The notes: generated by a model from the sequence alone, not told the origin. Positions 1 through 8,895 are shown, counted from the stretch's first letter. The stretch is 64,000 nt of DNA from M2408 sp040386975 (GCA_040386975.1 JAZKEO010000002.1:1-64000), one strand, 5' to 3'. Program-made: numbers and translations.

Positions 1-1
1 C

Positions 2-1336
2 AGTATGTTTTGGACCCTTTTAAACCCAAATGGTGGTGCAATTGCTTTGATGACAACCACTCGTTCTGTTTTTTATGGTGTAAATTCTGAAACAGGAGAA
101 AAATTCTACAAGAATGTTTTTGAACGTGATGTAAATTTCAAACCTAAAACTTTTGGAGAAATTATGAGATTGACAAAAAATGAAGCTAATTCTTCTTCAA
201 ACAAAAGAAGTTTTACTTTGATTGGAGATCCCGCTTTAAGAATTGCTTTACCAGAATATTCAATAAAAATTGATAGCATTAACTCATTTTCTCCAAATTT
301 ATATCAAGATACTTTAGAAGCATTATCAAAGGTAAGAATTAAAGGGCATTTGGAAGATTACAATCAAGTTGTTTTATCTGGTTTTAATGGTGTTTTAACT
401 CCAAGTATTTTTGACAAGAAAAAAATTAATCAAACTTTAAATCAAAATACAGAAACTGCTGTAATCGATTTTGAAATACAAAAAAACATACTATATAAAG
501 GTAAAGCTACTGTAACAAATGGTTATTTTGACTTCACATTTATTGTTCCTAAAGACATCAATTACAATTATGGGAAGGGTAAAATTTCTCTTTATGCTAA
601 TTCTGAAACACAAGATGCTAGTGGTTTGGAAGAGAAAATCATAATAGGCGGTGTTAATCCCTTAGGCTTGATGGATAATGTTGGCCCAGAAATAGACATG
701 TATTTCAACGAGGAAAATTTTGTTGATGGAGGTTTTACAGATGAAAATCCTATTTTAATTGCCAAACTTTTTGATGAAAATGGTATCAATACAATTGGAA
801 ATGGAATTGGTCACGATATCATGGCAATAATTGATGAGGAAAGTTCTAAGCCAATCGTTTTAAATAATTATTATTCAGCAGATTTAGACACGTATCAATC
901 TGGAAGTTTACGTTACAATTTAAGTGGTTTGGAACCAGGGACGCACAGCTTAAAACTCAAAGTTTGGGATGTAAATAACAATTTGAGCGAATCAAAAATA
1001 AATTTTGAAGTTCAGCTAAAACAAGATTTTGAATTACGAAATGTATTGAATTATCCAAATCCATTTACAACAAATACTGCTTTTTACTTCGAGCACAATC
1101 AATTATGTAGTGATTTGGAAGTACAGATTCAAATATTTACTGTTTCTGGAAAATTAGTAAAAACAATTAATCAACTTGTTTATAATGAATGTTATCGCTC
1201 TGAAGGTATCACTTGGAATGGCCTGGATGACTTTGGTGATCAATTGGCAAAAGGAGTTTACATCTACAATTTAACAGTTACAAATCCTGAGAATCAGACA
1301 GCCAATAAAATTGAAAAGTTGGTTATTTTGAAATAA
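2..1336 (+). CDS. porU: Type IX secretion sortase PorU, C-terminal part (5' end outside window)
   Basis: The reading frame is open to the window edge, so only the last ~444 residues of a gingipain-family (peptidase C25) protein are seen; the apparent ATG at 5 is probably internal. The segment LLNPNGGAIALMTTTR followed by FTLIGDPALR is typical of the end of the C25 domain. Ig-like beta segments follow, then a C-terminal sorting-type domain (NVLNYPNPF near residue 345, then GVYIYNLTV). PorU is known as the outer-membrane sortase that cleaves T9SS C-terminal signals and attaches cargo; it keeps its own C-terminal domain, as here. porV follows 84 bp downstream on the same strand, the usual porU-porV order. 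The catalytic Cys/His would lie in the missing N-terminal part. Confidence 0.9.
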   Translation, partial: SMFWTLLNPNGGAIALMTTTRSVFYGVNSETGEKFYKNVFERDVNFKPKTFGEIMRLTKNEANSSSNKRSFTLIGDPALRIALPEYSIKIDSINSFSPNLYQDTLEALSKVRIKGHLEDYNQVVLSGFNGVLTPSIFDKKKINQTLNQNTETAVIDFEIQKNILYKGKATVTNGYFDFTFIVPKDINYNYGKGKISLYANSETQDASGLEEKIIIGGVNPLGLMDNVGPEIDMYFNEENFVDGGFTDENPILIAKLFDENGINTIGNGIGHDIMAIIDEESSKPIVLNNYYSADLDTYQSGSLRYNLSGLEPGTHSLKLKVWDVNNNLSESKINFEVQLKQDFELRNVLNYPNPFTTNTAFYFEHNQLCSDLEVQIQIFTVSGKLVKTINQLVYNECYRSEGITWNGLDDFGDQLAKGVYIYNLTVTNPENQTANKIEKLVILK

Positions 1337-1382
1337 TTTCCAATAAAAATTCTACTCAAACAATAAATTTTAATGTTTTACG

Positions 1383-1390
1383 TATATTTG
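1383..1390 (+). promoter_or_regulatory. Putative -7 promoter box (TATATTTG) for porV
   Basis: TATATTTG matches the Bacteroidetes -7 consensus TAnnTTTG and lies 30 bp before the porV ATG. I found no clear TTG about 19 bp upstream, so porV may be transcribed both from here and from porU. Confidence 0.5.
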
Positions 1391-1420
1391 TAAACGATAT
1401 ACAATTTAATTAACAACTAT

Positions 1421-2671
1421 ATGTTCAAACAAATCATATTTTTATTTGTCTTAATTTTCACTTTTATCGGTAATCTTTCGGCTCAAGCAACAGATGATGA
1501 TTTACAACTAAACACTATCACTACCGCCTTACCTTTTATGAGTATTACGCCAGATTCACGTTCTGGAGCAATGGGTGATGTTGGTACAGCTTTAAGTGCT
1601 TCTTCAAGTTCAATTTTTTGGAATACTGCAATCTTAAATTTTGCAGAAAAAAAGTCTGAAATAAGTGTTTCATACACTCCTTGGTTGAGACAATTAACAA
1701 ATGATATTCATTTATCTTACGTTTCTGGATATACAAAAATCGGTTCAAGACAAGCTTTCACAGCAGGATTAAGATATTTTAGTTTGGGTTCAATTACTTT
1801 TACTGATGCTACAGGAAATGTAATCCGTGACGATAAACCTAGTGAGTATGAAATTACAGCTGGATACGCTTTCAAACTTTCGGAAAAAATGAGTTTTGGC
1901 TTGAATGGAAAATTTGCTTATTCTAATTTAACTGGAGGTTTAACAATTGCTGGTGCTGATACAAAAGCAGGAGTTGTTGGGGCGGCAGATCTTTCTTTTA
2001 TTTATCACGATGATCAATTCAAATTGGGGTCAACAAGTGGAATTTTTACATTTGGAGCTACAATTAATAATGTTGGTAATAAAGTAAGTTATTCAGATGT
2101 AGCTAGTTCGGATTTTATTCCAATGAATTTAAAATTAGGAACAGCTTACGCAATGAAAATTGACAATTACAATGCATTCACAGTAGCTTTAGATGTTTCA
2201 AAATTATTGGTTCCAACTCCAGCTTTAATAGATAACGATGGAGTAATTATTTCTGGAAAATCAGATGATATTGGTGTAATAGCAGGAATGTTACAATCTT
2301 TTTATGATGCTCCAGGAAAAGTTGAAATGGATGCAAATGGAGATTTTAAATTGGATTCTGAAGGAAAAGCTACAGTAATCAAAAACTCTCGTTTGAAAGA
2401 AGAAATGAGAGAAATAATGATTGCTACAGGTGTTGAATATTGGTACAACAAAACCTTGGCAATTCGTACTGGTTTTTTCTATGAAAACATCTCTAAAGGT
2501 GCAAGACAATATTTTAATGCTGGAATTGGTTTGAAATACAACATCATTGGAATTGATATTTCTTATTTAATTGCTTTAAAAAGAAACAATCCTTTGGCAA
2601 ACACAATGCGTTTTACTTTACGTTTTGATATTGGCTCAAAATCAGGTGAAACACCAGCTGTTCCTGAATAG
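1421..2671 (+). CDS. porV: Type IX secretion outer-membrane protein PorV
   Basis: A 416-residue protein with a signal peptide (hydrophobic residues ~4-20, ending ...NLSAQA). Early motifs SITPDSRSGAMGDVGTALS and SIFWNTA are characteristic of the PorV/LptO family, and amphipathic strands of a FadL-like beta barrel run to the end. PorV is an outer-membrane component of T9SS that shuttles C-terminal-domain cargo to the PorU sortase. It follows porU and is followed after 10 bp by ispF, so the three could share a transcript. Length is normal for the family. Confidence 0.93.
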   Translation: MFKQIIFLFVLIFTFIGNLSAQATDDDLQLNTITTALPFMSITPDSRSGAMGDVGTALSASSSSIFWNTAILNFAEKKSEISVSYTPWLRQLTNDIHLSYVSGYTKIGSRQAFTAGLRYFSLGSITFTDATGNVIRDDKPSEYEITAGYAFKLSEKMSFGLNGKFAYSNLTGGLTIAGADTKAGVVGAADLSFIYHDDQFKLGSTSGIFTFGATINNVGNKVSYSDVASSDFIPMNLKLGTAYAMKIDNYNAFTVALDVSKLLVPTPALIDNDGVIISGKSDDIGVIAGMLQSFYDAPGKVEMDANGDFKLDSEGKATVIKNSRLKEEMREIMIATGVEYWYNKTLAIRTGFFYENISKGARQYFNAGIGLKYNIIGIDISYLIALKRNNPLANTMRFTLRFDIGSKSGETPAVPE

Positions 2672-2681
2672 TTTAAGCTAA

Positions 2682-3164
2682 ATGACAAATATTAGAATTG
2701 GATTCGGAATCGACGTTCACCGTTTAGCCGATGGCTTGACATTAATGGTTGGCGGAAAAGAAGTTCCCTCACCTTTTGGAGCGGTCGGACATTCAGATGC
2801 TGATGTACTTTTACACGCCATTTGCGATGCCCTTCTTGGAGCTTTAAATTTACGCGATATTGGTTTCCATTTTTCTGATACCGATCCAAAATACAAAGGA
2901 ATTGACAGCAAAATCTTATTGCGCGAAGTTTACAAACTTGTTCAGGAAAAAGGCTACAAATTAGTGAATTTAGATTCGACCGTTATTTTAGAAAAACCAA
3001 AATTAAATCCACACATCATAGAAATGCAAGAAATAATTGCTGAAATTTTAGCTTGCGAAACAGATGTTATCTCCATCAAAGCCACCACCCACGAAAAAGT
3101 AGATTCTTTTGGTGAAAGTTTGGCTATTAAGGCGTATTGCGTTTGTTTGGTTGAGAAACCTTGA
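2682..3164 (+). CDS. ispF: 2-C-methyl-D-erythritol 2,4-cyclodiphosphate synthase
   Basis: A 160-residue cytosolic enzyme of the MEP isoprenoid pathway that converts CDP-ME 2-phosphate to MEcPP with release of CMP. The N-terminal GFGIDVHRLADG carries the zinc-binding Asp and His, and GHSDADVLLHAICDALLGA carries the third ligand and the family signature. ATTHEKVDSFG near the C-terminus is the conserved substrate-loop motif. Length matches the family. It starts 10 bp after porV, so it is probably co-transcribed though functionally unrelated. Confidence 0.97.
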   Translation: MTNIRIGFGIDVHRLADGLTLMVGGKEVPSPFGAVGHSDADVLLHAICDALLGALNLRDIGFHFSDTDPKYKGIDSKILLREVYKLVQEKGYKLVNLDSTVILEKPKLNPHIIEMQEIIAEILACETDVISIKATTHEKVDSFGESLAIKAYCVCLVEKP

Positions 3165-3198
3165 GAATTAAAAAACCATTCGAAAAAAGTTCTATTAC

Positions 3199-3588
3199 AT
3201 GCAAATAAATCAAAAGGAAATAGATAGCGTAATTAAACTTGAACCGATAAAACGTTATCATCATTTTTTAAAGCGAGTTGCAGATAATGAAACTATGTTT
3301 TTATTATGTAAAAATAGAAATGATTTTGCTTTAACTTCAATTGATAACTATACACTTTTTTCTATTTGGCCTTTTGAAGAATATGCAAATTTATGTAAAG
3401 TAGATGAATGGATTGAATATAAGACTATAAAAATTAGTATTGAAGATTTTGAAGAGATAATTAAGCCTTTAATTATTCAAAATAACTACCTAATTAATAT
3501 TTTTCCAATTAATAATTCAACTGGATTTGTTGTTGATTTAAATGAATTTATACAAGACCTTAACGAAGAGTTAGAACAATATGAATGA
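3199..3588 (+). CDS. DUF2750-like protein
   Basis: A 129-residue soluble protein without signal peptide. The order RYHHFLKRVADNETMFLL, then FSIWPFEEYANLC, then IEDFEEIIKPL, resembles the DUF2750 pattern (a YxxFxxKVxD start and a WPxxEYA centre), although I cannot run a profile search. No biochemical role is established for this family. It lies 34 bp after ispF on the same strand and converges with the next gene; their stops are 9 bp apart. Confidence 0.65.
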   Translation: MQINQKEIDSVIKLEPIKRYHHFLKRVADNETMFLLCKNRNDFALTSIDNYTLFSIWPFEEYANLCKVDEWIEYKTIKISIEDFEEIIKPLIIQNNYLINIFPINNSTGFVVDLNEFIQDLNEELEQYE

Positions 3589-3594
3589 AAATAT

Positions 3595-3900
3595 TCATAT
3601 CTCAAATCCATCAAACTGTTCTTCCAAAGTCCAAGCTTCTGCTTTTTCCTTAAACCAAGGTTTTATTTTTGGCCACACTTCTTGACTAAATAATTCAGAA
3701 TCACGGTATGCGTTTAAAGCATTTTCATCTTTCCAAATACTGTAAGTAAAGATGATTTCAGGATTTGATTTATCTTGTAAAAGTTTCATTCCAAAACAAT
3801 TAGGCTGTTTTGCCACTTTCCATTTGATACTTTCAAAAAACAATAGAAATTCAGCTATTTTTTCTGCTTGAAAATGAATTTTAACGACACGTGTGATCAT
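3595..3900 (-). CDS. Antibiotic biosynthesis monooxygenase (ABM) domain protein
   Basis: A 101-residue protein made of a single dimeric alpha/beta-barrel (ABM) domain. It begins MITRVVKIHFQAEKIAEFL, has the KWKVAKQPNCFGMKLLQD strand region, and then IIFTYSIWKDENALNAYRDS. Such proteins act as small quinol monooxygenases or heme-degrading enzymes, but family membership alone does not fix the substrate. It lies 13 bp downstream of the SAM hydroxide adenosyltransferase gene on the same strand and is probably co-transcribed with it. Confidence 0.75.
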   Translation of the reverse strand: MITRVVKIHFQAEKIAEFLLFFESIKWKVAKQPNCFGMKLLQDKSNPEIIFTYSIWKDENALNAYRDSELFSQEVWPKIKPWFKEKAEAWTLEEQFDGFEI

Positions 3901-3913
3901 TTACTTATACTTT

Positions 3914-4789
3914 TTAAAACAACGAATCTAAGGTTTCTTTTGAGCCTTTTGGATTAAATTCGATGCGAATCATGTCACCCAAAACCAAGCCTAAAAGTGT
4001 GCTTGCACCACCATTTCGAGATTTTGCACCGCGATTAATTGCTATTTCCAGTAAATCGTTGTTATTGAAANNNNNNNNNNNNNNNNNNNNNNNNNTTTCA
4101 CCTGGCGGAACATCTCCGTAAGTGGCAGAAATCGTATCGATGTAATATTCTTTTTTTCTAAAAAAGATTGTGAAAGGAATATTTTCCCCGAAACGATAAA
4201 ATAAACTTTTATCAATGTTGGTAATGACGTTTCCGTAAAAATCAATGTGAATGATGTTTCCACGAATTAAATTTGGCTCAACAACAGGATTGATTGAAAT
4301 CATACGCTTGAAGGCGTCAACTTTTGTGGCGATTTCCTCCAATTTGACTCCTTTTGCTAATTTTGTGGCGATAGGAACTAATATATTTTTAGCTGGAAAT
4401 TTAAAGGCATTTGGATTTGACAAAACATCATCTACGTGCCAAATTGATTCAAAGCTATTTTCTCCAACTATTAAACTAAAAACACCATTATCGTTGGAAA
4501 CAAAATAATGCTCATTGTAACACAAAATAGCTGGCAAACTAGACAATTGTGGCGAGCCGAAATTGATTATTGGTTCGGCATCAACGGCTAAAATGTGAAT
4601 ACTTCCTTTTGGGAAATCAGCGAAACAATTTTTTATGTGATAAGCCGCTTGAGAAATATCAAAAGCATTTATCAAATGTGTAATATCAACTATTTGAACG
4701 TCTTGGATTTCACTCAAAATCTTGCCTTTTAGCGAGGCAACATAATGATCGGTCAAACCCATATCCGTTGTTAAAGTTAAAATACGCAT
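3914..4789 (-). CDS. SAM hydroxide adenosyltransferase (DUF62 family), contains assembly gap
   Basis: A roughly 290-residue protein of the SAM-dependent halogenase/hydroxide adenosyltransferase family. It opens with ILTLTTDMGLTDHYVASLKG, where the Asp residues bind SAM ribose, and has the N-terminal DITHLINAFDISQAAY motif. The C-terminal domain shows NVITNIDKSLF and DLLEIAINRGAKS. These enzymes split SAM into adenosine and methionine using water. A run of 25 N interrupts the C-terminal GDVPPGE...FNNND region. Relatives have only about four residues there, so the gap is probably overestimated. The promoter faces that of phoH. Confidence 0.88.
   Translation of the reverse strand: MRILTLTTDMGLTDHYVASLKGKILSEIQDVQIVDITHLINAFDISQAAYHIKNCFADFPKGSIHILAVDAEPIINFGSPQLSSLPAILCYNEHYFVSNDNGVFSLIVGENSFESIWHVDDVLSNPNAFKFPAKNILVPIATKLAKGVKLEEIATKVDAFKRMISINPVVEPNLIRGNIIHIDFYGNVITNIDKSLFYRFGENIPFTIFFRKKEYYIDTISATYGDVPPGEXXXXXXXXXFNNNDLLEIAINRGAKSRNGGASTLLGLVLGDMIRIEFNPKGSKETLDSLF
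4071..4095. other. Assembly gap (25 N)
   Basis: An unresolved run of 25 N inside the DUF62 gene. Flanking codons stay in one frame with 25 N, but family comparison suggests about 10 real bases (also frame-preserving). Confidence 0.99.
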
Positions 4790-4821
4790 CAGTGATTTAT
4801 GTGGATTTTAGTAAAAAATTC

Positions 4822-4839
4822 TAATTTTGCTCAAATTTA
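4822..4839. promoter_or_regulatory. Overlapping divergent -7 boxes for phoH (+) and the DUF62 gene (-)
   Basis: TAATTTTG at 4822-4829 on the plus strand and TAAATTTG at 4832-4839 on the minus strand (read on plus as CAAATTTA) both fit TAnnTTTG and lie two bases apart, back to back. The first would serve phoH (start 4890), the second the DUF62 gene (start 4789). Confidence 0.55.
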
Positions 4840-4889
4840 AGATTTTTCTTTATATTTATAGCAGTAATCGTTTAAAACACAAATTTCTA

Positions 4890-5837
4890 TTGGAAAAAAA
4901 AATTGAGATTAAAGGAATCAATCCCGTTGAGTTATTTGGAATCAACAATGTTTATTTAAAAAAATTCACTTCGTATTACCCTACGTTGAAAGTACATTCA
5001 CGTGGAAATCAACTTACTGTACTTGGAGAAGGAGAAATAATTGATTTATTTGAAAAGAAATTTGAACAAATAACAAATTATTTTCATCGCTTTAATTCAA
5101 TCAATGAAAATGTTATCGAACAATTGTTACTTGAAGAAAATGGATCAGCAGAAAAAGGCGATGGTTCTGACGTTTTGGTTCACGGAAATGGAGGAGCAAA
5201 AATAAAAGCTGTAACGCTTAATCAACGTAAATTAGTTGAAGCAGTAAATAACAACGATATGGTTTTTGCTGTTGGTCCCGCTGGGACAGGAAAAACATAT
5301 ACAGCAGTCGCTTTAGCAGTTCGTGCTTTAAAAAACAAAGAAGTTAAGCGCATCATTTTAACACGTCCAGCGGTTGAAGCAGGAGAAAATTTAGGTTTTT
5401 TACCAGGAGATTTAAAAGAAAAATTAGACCCCTATTTAATGCCTTTGTATGACGCTTTGCGAGACATGATTCCAGCAGATAAACTGAAAGACATGATTGA
5501 ATTTGGTGTCATTGAAATCGCGCCTTTGGCTTTTATGCGTGGAAGAACTTTGGATAAAGCCTTTGTGATTCTAGATGAAGCACAAAATTCTACCGTGATG
5601 CAAATGAAGATGTTTTTAACTCGAATGGGACAAACGGCAAATTTTATCATCACCGGAGATATGTCGCAAGTTGATTTGCCAAAAAAACAAAAATCAGGTT
5701 TATCCTATGCAATCGATGCTTTGGATAATGTGGAAGGAATTGGAATCATTCGAATGAATAAATCCGATGTGATTCGTCATCCTTTGGTAAAGAAAATTAT
5801 TGAAGCTTTTGAGAGAGCTGAAAGTTTAGATTCTTAA
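4890..5837 (+). CDS. phoH: PhoH family ATPase
   Basis: A PhoH-like P-loop NTPase of 315 residues. Motifs: Walker A VGPAGTGKTYTA, RPAVEAGENLGFLPGD, Walker B FVILDEAQNS, and FIITGDMSQVDLP. The N-terminal ~100 residues form the usual KH-like part (EIKGINPVELFGINN). The frame is open further up to a TTG at 4827, but that codon lies inside the -7 box TAATTTTG. The protein aligned to family expectation begins at the TTG at 4890 (LEKKIEIKG...), and no ATG occurs near the N-terminus. It is cytosolic; relatives are implicated in RNA metabolism and stress but the exact role is unclear. The stop overlaps the stop of the convergent MFS gene. Confidence 0.9.
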   Translation: MEKKIEIKGINPVELFGINNVYLKKFTSYYPTLKVHSRGNQLTVLGEGEIIDLFEKKFEQITNYFHRFNSINENVIEQLLLEENGSAEKGDGSDVLVHGNGGAKIKAVTLNQRKLVEAVNNNDMVFAVGPAGTGKTYTAVALAVRALKNKEVKRIILTRPAVEAGENLGFLPGDLKEKLDPYLMPLYDALRDMIPADKLKDMIEFGVIEIAPLAFMRGRTLDKAFVILDEAQNSTVMQMKMFLTRMGQTANFIITGDMSQVDLPKKQKSGLSYAIDALDNVEGIGIIRMNKSDVIRHPLVKKIIEAFERAESLDS

Positions 5838-7045
5838 ACTTTTCGTTTCAAAGTCCATCTTAACAATAGAAAAGCTAAAAATGCAATTCCAGCACAGACA
5901 AAAAATGAAACTCCGTAATTCAAGTCTGGAGTTGGTTTTACTCGAGTTGCAGAATAATAAATCCACATAAAGAACAAAGGGCTCAAAATTTCAGCTAAAC
6001 TCATAATACTTGTAAAAATTCCTTGTAATTCACCTTGTTCGTTGTCTTCCACTTTGTTTGCAACAATGGAGCGAATTGCAGGGTCAATGATTCCGCAAAA
6101 AGCGTAGGGGAAAATCAAGACATACATCATCCAACCATAAGGAATAATTCCCATCAAAAAGGTTGTAGAAATTAAAAAAAGTAAGCCCATCGTTGCCGCA
6201 CCTTTTTCTCCTAATTTTTTTACTAAAACTCCTGAAAGTCCTCCTTGAACGATTCCAAAGGCAACTCCAACTACTGCTAGGGAAATTCCAATGTCTTTTG
6301 GCTCCCATTCAAATTTATCCATTGTGTAATAATTCCACAAGGAATGAATTGCCATGTTTGAAATCATCACTAAAAAGATGACTAAAAACAAATATTTATT
6401 TTTCTCAAATTTGATTATTTGTTTGAAAGCACCGAATGGATTTGCTCTTTTCCATTCAAATTTTCTTCGCTGATTTTCAGGTAAAGATTCTTTCAAAACA
6501 AAGTAACCATAAACAAAATTTAAGATGGAAAAACAAGCTGCAACGAAAAATGGAGCTCTTGATCCAAAATCTGTTAAAAGTCCTCCGATTGCGGGTCCGA
6601 TGATAAACCCAATTCCAAAAGCAGCACCAATCATTCCAAAGTTTTTGGCTCTATTTTCGTGTGTTGAAATATCAGCGATATAAGCCGCCGCGGTAGTGAA
6701 GCTCGCTCCAAACATCCCTGCAATAGCACGACCGATTACCAACCAAATCAACGTTGGAGCGAAGCACATGAAAACGTAATCCAAGCCCATTCCTAGGACG
6801 GAAATCAATAAAATGGGTCTTCTACCAAAACGATCACTTAAGTTACCAATCAAAGGTGAAAAGATAAATTGCATAAAAGCGTATGTTCCCATTACCAAAC
6901 CAAAATACTTTGACGATTCGTTAATCGAAACATTAGCTGTTTCGGATACTAACACAGGAAAACTTGGAATGATGATCCCCAAACCAATTGAATCGATACA
7001 AACAGTTAAAAGAACAAAAATTAAGGCGTTTTTAGAGTGAATCAT
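5834..7045 (-). CDS. MFS transporter, TetA/TCR-like drug exporter family
   Basis: A 403-residue integral membrane protein with about 12 transmembrane segments. The loop motif GNLSDRFGRRPIL between TM2 and TM3 is the major-facilitator signature; DSIGLGIIIPSFPVL in TM1 and GMFGASFTTAAAYIAD plus GFIIGPAIGGLL in TM4-5 are typical of the tetracycline-resistance-type H+ antiporters. The substrate cannot be told from sequence, and many members are not resistance determinants. It lies 40 bp downstream of moaA on the same strand; whether this link is functional is unknown. Confidence 0.88.
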   Translation of the reverse strand: MIHSKNALIFVLLTVCIDSIGLGIIIPSFPVLVSETANVSINESSKYFGLVMGTYAFMQFIFSPLIGNLSDRFGRRPILLISVLGMGLDYVFMCFAPTLIWLVIGRAIAGMFGASFTTAAAYIADISTHENRAKNFGMIGAAFGIGFIIGPAIGGLLTDFGSRAPFFVAACFSILNFVYGYFVLKESLPENQRRKFEWKRANPFGAFKQIIKFEKNKYLFLVIFLVMISNMAIHSLWNYYTMDKFEWEPKDIGISLAVVGVAFGIVQGGLSGVLVKKLGEKGAATMGLLFLISTTFLMGIIPYGWMMYVLIFPYAFCGIIDPAIRSIVANKVEDNEQGELQGIFTSIMSLAEILSPLFFMWIYYSATRVKPTPDLNYGVSFFVCAGIAFLAFLLLRWTLKRKV

Positions 7046-7085
7046 TTGAAATAAATTGAGTACAAAAATAGTTTATTATTTTATT

Positions 7086-8066
7086 CTAACCACCTATTTT
7101 AATCATACTTCTATTTTCGTCTAGAATTTCACTAAGTGAATCAAATCTTCCCCCTCGTTCCTTTTTTTTACTTGATACATTTTCTTGAATCAATGATTTG
7201 ATGTCCTTTCCAACTCTAAAAGCACTTAAAATATCCATTTCACCTGTTGAAAATAAACAATTTTTCATCTTACCATCTGCAGTGAGTCTTAAACGGTTAC
7301 ACGAATCACAAAAAGGTTCTGTTATAGTTGTTATAAAAGCAAATTTCCCTAAAAACCCTGGAACTTGATAATGTTTTGCCGTATCGTTAGGAGAATCTCC
7401 AATTCGTTCAAAAATATATTTCTCGCTGATCGTTTTTAATATATCTTTAAATGAAATAACATCTTCATTTTTCCATGAATTCCCTTGAAAAGGCATAAAT
7501 TCAATGAAGCGAACTTCCAAAGGCGTTTTTCTTGTCCATTCAATGAAATCTAAAATAGCATTTTCATTGTGGTTTTTAAGTACAACAATGTTTATTTTCA
7601 AATGAAAACCTTCAGAAAGTAAAAGTTCAATATTTGACATGATTTTGTCAAAATAAGCTCTTTTTGTCATCGTGAAAAACTCTTGAGGACTCAAAGTGTC
7701 CAAACTAATATTAAGAGATTTAATACCAGCTTCTTTAAAAACATCAATATATTGATTAACTAAAATAGCGTTGGTGCTGATGGATAATTCTACGTTTAAC
7801 TTAGCTAAATTTTGAATGATTTGTTTGGCATCTTTTCGAAGTAAAGGTTCTCCACCAGTCAAACGAATTTTTGTAATTCCCAAATCAACGAAAGTTCGAG
7901 CAATAAAATCGATTTCATCCACTTGCATCAATTTTGCAGACGGTGTAACTAAAACCTTTTCATTTGGCATGCAATAAACACAGCGTAAATTACATGCGTC
8001 AGTCAAAGAAATACGCAAATACGTATGCTTACGACCAAATTTATCTATAAGTTGCTGGGATTCCAT
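7086..8066 (-). CDS. moaA: GTP 3',8-cyclase MoaA (molybdenum cofactor step 1)
   Basis: A radical-SAM enzyme of 326 residues. The N-terminal cluster motif is CNLRCVYCMP (CxxxCxxC counting the preceding residues), followed by TGGEPLLRKD. The second [4Fe-4S] site is CDSCNRLRLTADGKMKNC. The C-terminus ends in GG, as required in MoaA. It converts GTP to 3',8-cyclo-H2GTP, the first step of Moco synthesis. It is divergent from the tauE-moeA-moaD-moeB group across a 95-bp intergenic region with -7 boxes in both directions (TAACTTTG on the minus strand at 8077-8084). Confidence 0.96.
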   Translation of the reverse strand: MESQQLIDKFGRKHTYLRISLTDACNLRCVYCMPNEKVLVTPSAKLMQVDEIDFIARTFVDLGITKIRLTGGEPLLRKDAKQIIQNLAKLNVELSISTNAILVNQYIDVFKEAGIKSLNISLDTLSPQEFFTMTKRAYFDKIMSNIELLLSEGFHLKINIVVLKNHNENAILDFIEWTRKTPLEVRFIEFMPFQGNSWKNEDVISFKDILKTISEKYIFERIGDSPNDTAKHYQVPGFLGKFAFITTITEPFCDSCNRLRLTADGKMKNCLFSTGEMDILSAFRVGKDIKSLIQENVSSKKKERGGRFDSLSEILDENRSMIKIGG

Positions 8067-8076
8067 TTCTAAAAGT

Positions 8077-8084
8077 CAAAGTTA
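8077..8084 (-). promoter_or_regulatory. Putative -7 box (TAACTTTG) for moaA
   Basis: On the minus strand TAACTTTG fits TAnnTTTG exactly and ends 11 bp before the moaA ATG. No good -33 element is visible. Confidence 0.35.
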
Positions 8085-8137
8085 AGGCTTTTGAATGGAA
8101 AAAATAGATTTTTAACTAAAATCTAAGTCTTTTCTAC

Positions 8138-8145
8138 TATTTTTG
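8138..8145 (+). promoter_or_regulatory. Putative -7 box (TATTTTTG) for the tauE-moeA-moaD-moeB group
   Basis: TATTTTTG fits TAnnTTTG and lies 16 bp before the GTG start at 8162. No clear -33 TTG was seen. Confidence 0.4.
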
Positions 8146-8161
8146 TATAAAATAAATATTT

Positions 8162-8890
8162 GTGGAATATATTCTCATTTGTATATTAATTTTTGTTGTA
8201 GCAACACTTTATTCTTCCGTTGGACATGGAGGTGCGAGTGGATATTTGGCTCTGCTCGGACTTTTTGGAATTAGTTTAATTGAAATGCGTTCCACAGCTT
8301 TGATTTTAAATGTCTTTGTGTCTGCAATTGCTTTTTATTCCTATTACAGAAATGGGCATTTTCGCTGGAACTTATTTTATCCTTTTGCACTTTTATCAGT
8401 TCCACTTGCTTACTTAGGCTCTTTTATAAAATTAGACCCAACGCTTTACAAACAAATTTTAGGCTTCTGTTTGATTTTAGCTGTGATGCGAATTTTGGGT
8501 GTTTTTGGCAAAGAAAATAAATCAAATAAAAAATTGCCATTAATTCCAGCTATCTTAATTGGAGCAGGATTAGGATTTTTAAGCGGAATCATTGGAATTG
8601 GTGGAGGGATTATTTTAACTCCATTAATTTTAGTTTTTTCTTGGGGAAACTTGAAAGAAACTGCTGCCGTTTCAGCTTTATTTATTTTAGTCAATTCGAT
8701 TTCTGGTTTAATTGGCTTGACACAGCAAGGTTTTAGTTTGAATTTTGAAATGATAATCTGGCTTGTAGTTGCCATAATCGGAGGCTTTTTAGGTTCGTTT
8801 TGGGGAAGTAAAAAAGCGAGTAATGTAGCTTTAAAAAATGTTTTGGCAGGAGTTTTACTTTTGGCTTCAATTAAATTGATTTTAATATAA
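8162..8890 (+). CDS. TauE/SafE-family membrane transporter
   Basis: A 242-residue integral membrane protein with about eight transmembrane segments in two similar halves, each opening with a glycine-rich motif (SSVGHGGASGYLALLG near residue 20 and GIIGIGGGIILTPLIL near residue 143). This is the TauE/SafE (DUF81) layout. Members export sulfite, sulfoacetate or other small anions; substrate is not predictable here. The start is GTG, with no suitable ATG nearby. It begins a plus-strand run with moeA 5 bp downstream, so an anion linked to molybdoenzymes is a reasonable but unproven guess. Confidence 0.87.
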   Translation: MEYILICILIFVVATLYSSVGHGGASGYLALLGLFGISLIEMRSTALILNVFVSAIAFYSYYRNGHFRWNLFYPFALLSVPLAYLGSFIKLDPTLYKQILGFCLILAVMRILGVFGKENKSNKKLPLIPAILIGAGLGFLSGIIGIGGGIILTPLILVFSWGNLKETAAVSALFILVNSISGLIGLTQQGFSLNFEMIIWLVVAIIGGFLGSFWGSKKASNVALKNVLAGVLLLASIKLILI

Positions 8891-8895
8891 AAACT

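Noticed and set aside
5834..7045. MFS gene considered as an acquired tetracycline-resistance determinant
   Set aside because: No mobile element, base-composition change or regulator (tetR) is nearby, and TetA-like motifs are shared by many housekeeping exporters.
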